Shown: positions 6,769 through 10,897 of the stretch, piece after piece
Layout of the letters: each line of letters begins with the position of its first letter
Numbering within the stretch: position 1 is the stretch's first letter
Assembly: GCA_036520715.1 (NCBI GenBank)
Contig: DATDJF010000308.1
Location: forward strand, 1 to 10,897
Reading direction: 5' to 3'
Length of the DNA: 10,897 nucleotides
Source: JAEUPI01 sp036520715
GTDB taxonomy: Bacteria; Pseudomonadota; Gammaproteobacteria; Burkholderiales; Burkholderiaceae_C
Made by a program: the position numbers and the translations under genes
The notes under the pieces: generated by a model
Seen by the model: only the letters and a program-made list of their open reading frames with translations
Databases searched by the model: none
What the model was told of the DNA's origin: nothing

Positions 6769-7881
6769 ATGAATCGTTCGTTGAGCTCGTGCCGCGCGAG
6801 CGCGCGTGTGATTGCTGCCCTGTTGATGCTCGGCGGCTCGTCGTGGCCGGTGGGCGCCGCCGAGCCCGCGGTGCTGATCCAGACCGCCAAGCGCAGCCCG
6901 GCGCCGCCCTGGCGCCCGGGCGACGAACTCGGCATGGCCAACACGCTGGGGCCCATCACGATGGCGCGCTGTGCGTGGCACATGGCGCAGCCGCGTTCGC
7001 AGGTGTACGAGGCGTCGTTCGTGCGCAGCAATGCGATGCCCAAGTCGCCGTTCGCCAGCCCGGCGGGCACGCAGTACAAGGCCACCGCTGGCGTGCCGTT
7101 CTCCGCGCACGCGTTCAACAGCGAGGTGATGCAAGCCAACGCCGAGCCGGGCCAGCAGGGCACGCAGATCGATGCGCTCGGCCACTTCGCCGCGATCTCC
7201 AAGCCGTGGGATCCGAAGGACCCGTTCCCCGCCGACGAAGCCAAGTACTACGGTGGCCACACGCAGAAAGACGTCAAGCCGAGCGCGGAGTCGCCGCTGC
7301 TCAAGATGGGCATCGAAAAGATTCCGCCGCTGATCACCACCGCGGTGCTGCTCGATGCGCGCACGCTGGTTGGCAAGGGCCAGGCGCTGGCCGACGGGCA
7401 ACTCGTCACCGCCGCGCACATCGAGGCGATGCTCAAGGCGCAGGGGCTGGCGCAGCGCGGCGTGCTGCCGGGCGACATGGTGTGGGTCTACACCGGCTGG
7501 AGCGATCGCTGGAAGGATCCGGCCGAGGACAACGGCTACTACACGATGGCCCCGGGCCTGTCGATGGACGCCGCCAACTGGCTCGGTGCCAGGCGCGTCG
7601 TGGCGGTCGGCCTCGACACGCCGTTCATCGACGCCGTGCCGGGCGGCATGCTGCAGGGCAAGGCAGCGCCGGCCGAAGGCACGCCGCAGGGCCTGCCGTT
7701 CGGCATCCACCACACGCTGATCACGCAATTCGGCATCCACCACCTGGAGAACCTCAACCTGGCGGCGATGACCAAGGACAAGGTGTGGACCTCGTGCGCG
7801 ATGGTGTTGCCCACGCGCGACCAGGGCGCGGCGGGCGCGGCGGTGCGTCCGGTGGCGGTGGGCGTGCCGAACCAGCTTTGA
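6769..7881 (+). CDS. Exported cyclase-family (kynurenine formamidase-like) hydrolase
   Basis: This 370-residue protein belongs to the Cyclase family (Pfam Cyclase, PF04199), which includes KynB formamidase and isatin hydrolase, metal-dependent amide hydrolases. Residues 1-31 look like a signal peptide (arginines, AALLMLGG, VGAA before EPA), so it should act in the periplasm. The metal motif HxGTHxDxxxH reads Q129-Q-G-T-Q133-I-D135-A-L-G-H139, keeping Asp and the last His but with Gln at the first two His sites. Other family signs are GDMVWVYTGW at 235-244, VGLDTPFID at 280-288, FGIHH at 311-315 and HHLENLN at 324-330 with E327. The ATG follows CTGGAG by eight bases. The open frame reaches back to a GTG at 6631, but that part lacks family character. 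A 164-bp gap separates it from cpoB, and only 40 bp separate it from the transporter. Substrate unknown. Confidence 0.88.
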   Translation: MNRSLSSCRASARVIAALLMLGGSSWPVGAAEPAVLIQTAKRSPAPPWRPGDELGMANTLGPITMARCAWHMAQPRSQVYEASFVRSNAMPKSPFASPAGTQYKATAGVPFSAHAFNSEVMQANAEPGQQGTQIDALGHFAAISKPWDPKDPFPADEAKYYGGHTQKDVKPSAESPLLKMGIEKIPPLITTAVLLDARTLVGKGQALADGQLVTAAHIEAMLKAQGLAQRGVLPGDMVWVYTGWSDRWKDPAEDNGYYTMAPGLSMDAANWLGARRVVAVGLDTPFIDAVPGGMLQGKAAPAEGTPQGLPFGIHHTLITQFGIHHLENLNLAAMTKDKVWTSCAMVLPTRDQGAAGAAVRPVAVGVPNQL

Positions 7882-7921
7882 GGATGCAGCGGGAAACCCT
7901 CGCCGCGACAGCCCGGCCACG

Positions 7922-9040
7922 ATGCTGAACGAAGCGCAGGTGCAGGCGCTGACCACGCAGGTGCTGTGGGCGGCGTTCGTGCTGGCGCTGGTGTTCGGCG
8001 CCATCGCGCAGCGCACGCACTTCTGCACGATGGGCGCGCTGTCCGACATCGTCACGATGGGTGACTGGTCGCGCATGCGCATGTGGGCGCTGGCCGCCGG
8101 CGTCGCGGTGCTCGGCTTCAACGCGATGGTCGCGCTCGGCTGGGTGCAGGCCGGCCACTCGATCTACGCCAGCCCGCGGATCATCGTGCTGAGCAATCTG
8201 CTGGGCGGGCTGATGTTCGGCTTCGGCATGGTGCTGGCGTCGGGCTGCGGCAGCAAGACGCTGGTGCGCGTGGGCGGCGGCAACCTGAAGTCGCTGGTGG
8301 TCTTCGTCGTGCTCGGCGTCGTCGCGTTCGCCACGTTGAAGGGCCTGACCGCGGTGTGGCGCGTCGCCACCGTCGACCGTGTGGCCGCCACGCTGCCCGG
8401 CGGGCAGGATCTGCCGTCGCTGCTGGCGCGCGGCAGCGGCGTGGCAGTCGGCACCTGGGCGCTGCTGCTCGGCGCGTTGGTGGGTGGCGCGCTGCTGGCG
8501 TGGGCGCTGTCGCGGCCCGAGGGCCGGCGCGGCGACGTGCTGCTCGGCGGCATCGGTACCGGCGCGGTGGTGGCCGCCGTGTGGTGGGTGTCGGGACGGC
8601 TGGGCCACGTGGCCGAGCATCCGTTGACGCTGCAGGAGAGCTTTCTCGCCACCAACTCGCAGCGCATGGAGTCGTTGAGCTTCGTGTCGCCGCTGGCCTA
8701 CACCATCGACTGGCTGATCTTGTTCAGCGATGCCAGCAAGGTGCTGACCATCGGCATCGTCAGCACGCTGGGCGTCGTGCTCGGCAGCGCGGCGATGGCG
8801 CTGGCCACGCGCAGCTTTCGCTGGGAAGGCTTTCGCGACGTCGGTGACACCGCCAACCACCTGGTCGGCGCCGCGCTGATGGGTGTCGGTGGCGTCACCG
8901 CGCTCGGCTGCACGATCGGCCAGGGTCTGTCGGGCCTGTCGACGTTGTCGCTCGGCAGCTTCGTCGCGCTGGCCGGCATTCTCGCCGGCGGCGTGCTGGC
9001 GCTGCGCTGGCAAATGTGGAAGCTGGAACGTGCCGCCTGA
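7922..9040 (+). CDS. YeeE/YedE-family membrane transporter (putative sulfur-compound/thiosulfate importer)
   Basis: The protein has 372 residues and about nine or ten hydrophobic spans, for example near 13-30, 54-72, 87-108, 124-142, 175-195, 208-226, 275-297, 314-332 and 344-362. Its YeeE/YedE hallmarks are three membrane-embedded cysteine motifs: RTHFCTMGA with C35, ASGCGSKT with C109 and ALGCTIGQGLSG with C330. In the thiosulfate transporter TsuA such cysteines relay the substrate through the membrane. Import of thiosulfate or a related sulfur species is therefore likely but unproven, since other members carry different sulfur or selenium species. The central soluble stretch (about 230-260) is unusual and its role is unclear. 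The ATG is the first in frame after the cyclase gene, with only a weak ribosome-binding site. The 3' end overlaps tcdA by 11 bp. No TusA/SirA-like partner is seen in the window. Confidence 0.9.
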   Translation: MLNEAQVQALTTQVLWAAFVLALVFGAIAQRTHFCTMGALSDIVTMGDWSRMRMWALAAGVAVLGFNAMVALGWVQAGHSIYASPRIIVLSNLLGGLMFGFGMVLASGCGSKTLVRVGGGNLKSLVVFVVLGVVAFATLKGLTAVWRVATVDRVAATLPGGQDLPSLLARGSGVAVGTWALLLGALVGGALLAWALSRPEGRRGDVLLGGIGTGAVVAAVWWVSGRLGHVAEHPLTLQESFLATNSQRMESLSFVSPLAYTIDWLILFSDASKVLTIGIVSTLGVVLGSAAMALATRSFRWEGFRDVGDTANHLVGAALMGVGGVTALGCTIGQGLSGLSTLSLGSFVALAGILAGGVLALRWQMWKLERAA

Positions 9041-9851
9041 CAGTCATGCCGCCGCGGCGGACCCTGGCGCCATCACGCCTGCCGACGAGGCCGACCTCGA
9101 GCGCCGCTTCGGCGGCGTGCGGCGCCTGTATGGCGATGCCGGTTACCGGCGCCTGCGCGCGGCCCATGTCGCGGTGGTCGGGCTGGGTGGCGTCGGTTCG
9201 TGGGCGGTCGAGGCGCTGGCGCGCAGCGGCGTCGCGGCGCTGACGCTGATCGATCTCGACCACGTGTCGGAGTCGAACATCAACCGCCAGTTGCAGGCGC
9301 TCGACGGCACGCTCGGCATGGCCAAGGCGGTGGCGCTGCGCGAACGCATCGCGCAGATCCATCCGGCATGCGAGGTGCATGCGGTCGAGGAATTCGTCGA
9401 GCCCGGCAACTGGCCGGCGCTGCTGCAGGGGCGCCACGTCGACGGCGTGATCGACGCCTGCGACCAGGTGCGCGCCAAACAGGCGATCGTCGAGTGGTCG
9501 TTGCAGTCGGGCGTGCCGGCAGTGTGTGCCGGCGCGGCCGGCGGCAAGCGCGCGGCGCAGCAGGTGGAAGTGGCCGACTTGGCCGACGTCACCCACGACC
9601 CGCTGCTCGCCGCGTTGCGGCAACGCCTGCGCAAGGCCGGCGCAGCGCCGCGCAGCGGTGCGATCGGCGTGCGCTGCGTGTTCTCGCGCGAGGCCGTGAC
9701 GCGGCCCGGCGCGGCAGCATGCGACGCCGACGCGCCGCCCGCCGACGGCAGCCTCAACTGCCACGGCTATGGCTCCAGCGTCGCGGTGACCGCCACCTTC
9801 GGCATGGTGGCTGCCGGCGAGTTGATGCTGCGCATTGCTGCGGTCGGCTGA
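9030..9851 (+). CDS. tcdA: tRNA threonylcarbamoyladenosine dehydratase TcdA (CsdL)
   Basis: The 273-residue protein is an E1-like (ThiF/MoeB-type) enzyme that uses ATP to cyclise t6A37 of ANN-decoding tRNAs to ct6A. Visible features are RRFGGVRRLYG at 25-35, nucleotide loop GLGGVGSWAVEALARSG at 51-67, DLDHVSESNINRQ at 75-87 (N85, R86, Q87), VIDACDQVRAK at 140-150, AGAAGGK at 167-173 and CVFSREAV at 216-223. E. coli TcdA has about 268 residues, so this is full length. No in-frame ATG occurs early. GTG at 9030 is preceded by GGAAGCTGGAAC and gives the right length, so it is the best start. It overlaps the transporter stop by 11 bp, suggesting coupling. Lysine tRNAs, which read ANN codons, lie just downstream and are plausible substrates. 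In E. coli, TcdA works with the CsdA-CsdE sulfur enzymes, which are not in this window. Confidence 0.93.
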   Translation: MPPDSHAAAADPGAITPADEADLERRFGGVRRLYGDAGYRRLRAAHVAVVGLGGVGSWAVEALARSGVAALTLIDLDHVSESNINRQLQALDGTLGMAKAVALRERIAQIHPACEVHAVEEFVEPGNWPALLQGRHVDGVIDACDQVRAKQAIVEWSLQSGVPAVCAGAAGGKRAAQQVEVADLADVTHDPLLAALRQRLRKAGAAPRSGAIGVRCVFSREAVTRPGAAACDADAPPADGSLNCHGYGSSVAVTATFGMVAAGELMLRIAAVG

Positions 9852-9870
9852 AAAACGCGCCGAGGCCCGG

Positions 9871-9879
9871 TGCTAGAAT
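9871..9879 (+). promoter_or_regulatory. Extended minus-10 promoter of the tRNA-Lys genes
   Basis: TGCTAGAAT contains an extended minus-10 (TG-n-TAGAAT), 17 bp before the mature 5' end of the first tRNA. A GC-rich stretch (CGCGCGC) follows, like the discriminators of stringently controlled stable-RNA promoters. No good minus-35 box lies at the standard distance; CTGAAA at 9848-9853 is 20 bp away. The extended TG may compensate. The core starts only 19 bp after the tcdA stop. Confidence 0.6.
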
Positions 9880-9896
9880 CGCGCGCTCTACCCCCG

Positions 9897-9972
9897 GGGT
9901 CGTTAGCTCAGTCGGTAGAGCAGCGGACTTTTAATCCGTTGGTCGCAGGTTCGAATCCTGCACGACCCACCA
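9897..9972 (+). tRNA. tRNA-Lys (anticodon UUU)
   Basis: The 76-nt cloverleaf is complete and includes an encoded CCA (9970-9972). The acceptor GGGTCGT pairs with ACGACCC. The D arm contains GCTC and GAGC, the anticodon stem is GCGGA/TCCGT, and the loop CTTTTAA has TTT at 9930-9932. The T arm is GCAGG TTCGAAT CCTGC. The body closely resembles E. coli tRNA-Lys. It reads AAA and AAG codons. The A following the anticodon is the expected site for t6A, which TcdA encoded just upstream would cyclise. Confidence 0.97.
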
Positions 9973-10012
9973 CCGGATCCAGAAGTCCGGCGTCATTCGC
10001 GGCGCACACACA

Positions 10013-10088
10013 GGGCTCTTAGCTCAGCTGGTAGAGCAGCGGACTCTTAATCCGTTGGTCGCAGGTTCGAATCCTGCAGGGCCCACCA
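10013..10088 (+). tRNA. tRNA-Lys (anticodon CUU)
   Basis: A second complete 76-nt lysine tRNA with encoded CCA (10086-10088). The acceptor GGGCTCT pairs with AGGGCCC, including one T-G wobble. The anticodon stem is again GCGGA/TCCGT and the loop CTCTTAA has CTT at 10046-10048, which reads AAG. It follows the UUU tRNA by 40 bp and has no separate promoter that can be seen, so the two are probably one transcript. The spacer has a small inverted repeat (CCGGA 9973-9977, TCCGG 9986-9990). It differs from the first tRNA at eight positions. Confidence 0.97.
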
Positions 10089-10102
10089 TCCTTGTCTGTT
10101 CC

Positions 10103-10137
10103 GCTCGGCGAGCACGCTGCCGAGCCGTGTCGGCTCG
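10103..10137 (+). promoter_or_regulatory. Overlapping, mutually exclusive inverted repeats between tRNA-Lys and the HD-domain gene
   Basis: GCTCGGC (10103-10109) can pair with GCCGAGC (10119-10125), while CGAGCCG (10121-10127) can pair with CGGCTCG (10131-10137) with a TGT loop. The middle arm is shared, so only one hairpin can form at a time. No T-run follows. It may end or process the tRNA transcript, or act in the leader of the next gene. The role is inferred only. Confidence 0.4.
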
Positions 10138-10153
10138 ATGCGGCGCGCGCTCG

Positions 10154-10159
10154 TATGAT
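10154..10159 (+). promoter_or_regulatory. Possible minus-10 box upstream of the HD-domain gene
   Basis: TATGAT at 10154-10159 resembles a minus-10 box and lies 19 bp before the ATG at 10179. Transcription would start near 10166, just in front of GGAGGT at 10168-10173, leaving a very short leader. No matching minus-35 box is seen, so the assignment is weak. Confidence 0.25.
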
Positions 10160-10178
10160 GGTCGCCCGGAGGTCAGCG

Positions 10179-10766
10179 ATGGACGTGATCGACGACATCG
10201 GGCTGCTGCTGACGTTGCATGGCGAGCGGCCCTACGATGGGCAACGGCACGAATCGGTCACCGAGCTGCAGCACGCGCTGCAATGCGCACAGCTGGCCGA
10301 GTGGTCGCAGGTCGGCCACAGTCTGGTGGCCGCGGCACTGCTGCACGACATCGGCCACTTCGCGGCGGCGGCGATCGGCGACGACATCGACGACGAACAC
10401 GAGCAACGAGCGGCGGTGTTGCTCGACGGCGTGTTTCCCGCCGCGGTGATCGAGCCGGTGCGCCTGCACGTGCAGGCCAAGCGTTACCTGGTAGCCACCG
10501 ATGCCAAGTACCTGGCCGGGCTGTCGAGTGCATCGGTGCACTCGCTCGCGTTGCAGGGTGGTGCGATGAACACCGACGAGTGCCGCCGCTTCGAGGCGAT
10601 CCGCCACGCCGAGGATGCGCTGCTGCTGCGCCGCTGGGACGACAGCGCCAAGATGCCGGGGCGCAAGACGCCGCCACTGGCGTACTACCTGCCGCTGCTG
10701 CGCGAGGTTCACAGCGGCGGCGATTCGCCGGCGCTGCGCACGGTGATCGACAGCCTCGACGCCTGA
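10179..10766 (+). CDS. PhnZ/TmpB-family HD-domain oxygenase-like protein (phosphonate degradation-associated)
   Basis: This 195-residue HD-domain protein matches the 'phosphonate degradation-associated HDIG' group. That group includes PhnZ, a mixed-valent di-iron oxygenase that splits the C-P bond of 2-amino-1-hydroxyethylphosphonate, and TmpB, which acts on a trimethylammonio analogue. Expected metal ligands are present: H32, H56-D57, H74, H97 and D154, with H60 and K101 placed as in PhnZ. Family motifs are VTELQHALQCA at 27-37, ALLHDIGH at 53-60, RLHVQAKRYL at 95-104, LQGGAM at 125-130 and LRRWDD at 150-155. The ATG follows GGAGGT by five bases. No phosphonate-specific partner (PhnY, PhnW, PhnX, TmpA) is in the window, so the substrate is open. 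It lies 90 bp after the second tRNA-Lys. Confidence 0.85.
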   Translation: MDVIDDIGLLLTLHGERPYDGQRHESVTELQHALQCAQLAEWSQVGHSLVAAALLHDIGHFAAAAIGDDIDDEHEQRAAVLLDGVFPAAVIEPVRLHVQAKRYLVATDAKYLAGLSSASVHSLALQGGAMNTDECRRFEAIRHAEDALLLRRWDDSAKMPGRKTPPLAYYLPLLREVHSGGDSPALRTVIDSLDA

Positions 10767-10872
10767 CGGGGCCGCGGCGATGCGCGGACCCGGGAATCGC
10801 GCGGGGCGTTGCGCGCACTGTGGCGCCGCAGGCATGAAGACGCTGCGCTAACGCGCCGGCGGATGGGCCGCC

Positions 10873-10896
10873 TGCCGGCACACTTGCGTGTCGGCA
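10873..10896. other. Imperfect hairpin near the right edge
   Basis: TGCCG (10873-10877) pairs with CGGCA (10892-10896), and ACAC (10880-10883) pairs with GTGT (10888-10891) around a TTGC loop, with a two-base bulge. It could be the end of the HD-domain transcript or of a convergent gene beyond the edge. The 131 bp after the HD-domain gene contain no other recognisable feature. The right side is cut, so any T-run cannot be judged. Confidence 0.35.
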
Positions 10897-10897
10897 G

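Noticed and set aside
6709..8121. A 470-codon minus-strand frame opposite the cyclase and transporter
   Set aside because: It covers two well-supported plus-strand genes and shows the low-complexity Arg/His composition typical of GC-rich antisense frames.
7754..9013. A 419-codon minus-strand frame opposite the YeeE-like gene
   Set aside because: The plus strand encodes a membrane protein with conserved cysteine motifs; the antisense frame has no family features.
9945..10088. Repeated tRNA 3' segment as possible attachment sites of a mobile element
   Set aside because: The repeat is explained by two near-identical lysine tRNAs. No integrase, further 3' copy or composition change is seen in the window.

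Overview
The window is a compact, high-GC chromosomal segment. Protein resemblances (a Bug/TctC-type receptor, a Tol-Pal block, MsbA, TcdA) and the recurring AAGGAGACCAC ribosome-binding site suggest a betaproteobacterium of the order Burkholderiales, possibly near the Rubrivivax/Leptothrix/Methylibium group. That placement is inference from general resemblance, not from a search. No insertion sequence, CRISPR array, phage gene or integrase is visible.

Left part, minus strand (1-3786), read from right to left: msbA (lipid A/lipopolysaccharide flippase), a small AhpD-like peroxidase-related protein, an SDR oxidoreductase whose start overlaps the previous stop as ATGA, and a Bug-family periplasmic solute receptor cut off by the window edge. 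The genes are close enough to be co-transcribed. The last three look like a small uptake/oxidation set attached behind the envelope gene msbA.

Middle part, plus strand (3931-6604): tolB, pal and cpoB (ybgF), the periplasmic and lipoprotein half of the Tol-Pal envelope system. They diverge from msbA across a 144-bp region that probably holds both promoters. tolQ, tolR and tolA are not upstream of tolB here. A strong GC-rich hairpin sits on the cpoB stop codon.

Right part, plus strand (6769-9851): an exported cyclase-family (kynurenine-formamidase-like) hydrolase with an altered metal motif, a YeeE/YedE-type sulfur-compound membrane transporter, and tcdA, the cyclase of t6A37 in tRNA. The transporter and tcdA overlap by 11 bp with a GTG start, so they are probably translationally coupled.

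Far right (9871-10897): a stable-RNA-type promoter, two adjacent lysine tRNA genes (UUU then CUU anticodon), competing inverted repeats, and an HD-domain protein of the PhnZ/TmpB phosphonate-oxygenase family, followed by about 130 bp with no recognisable gene and a hairpin at the edge.

No clear new defence or mobile system was found. The best leads are the YeeE-TcdA coupling, the altered cyclase motif, the isolated phosphonate-oxygenase-like protein with its upstream competing hairpins, and a Tat-like signal on TolB.
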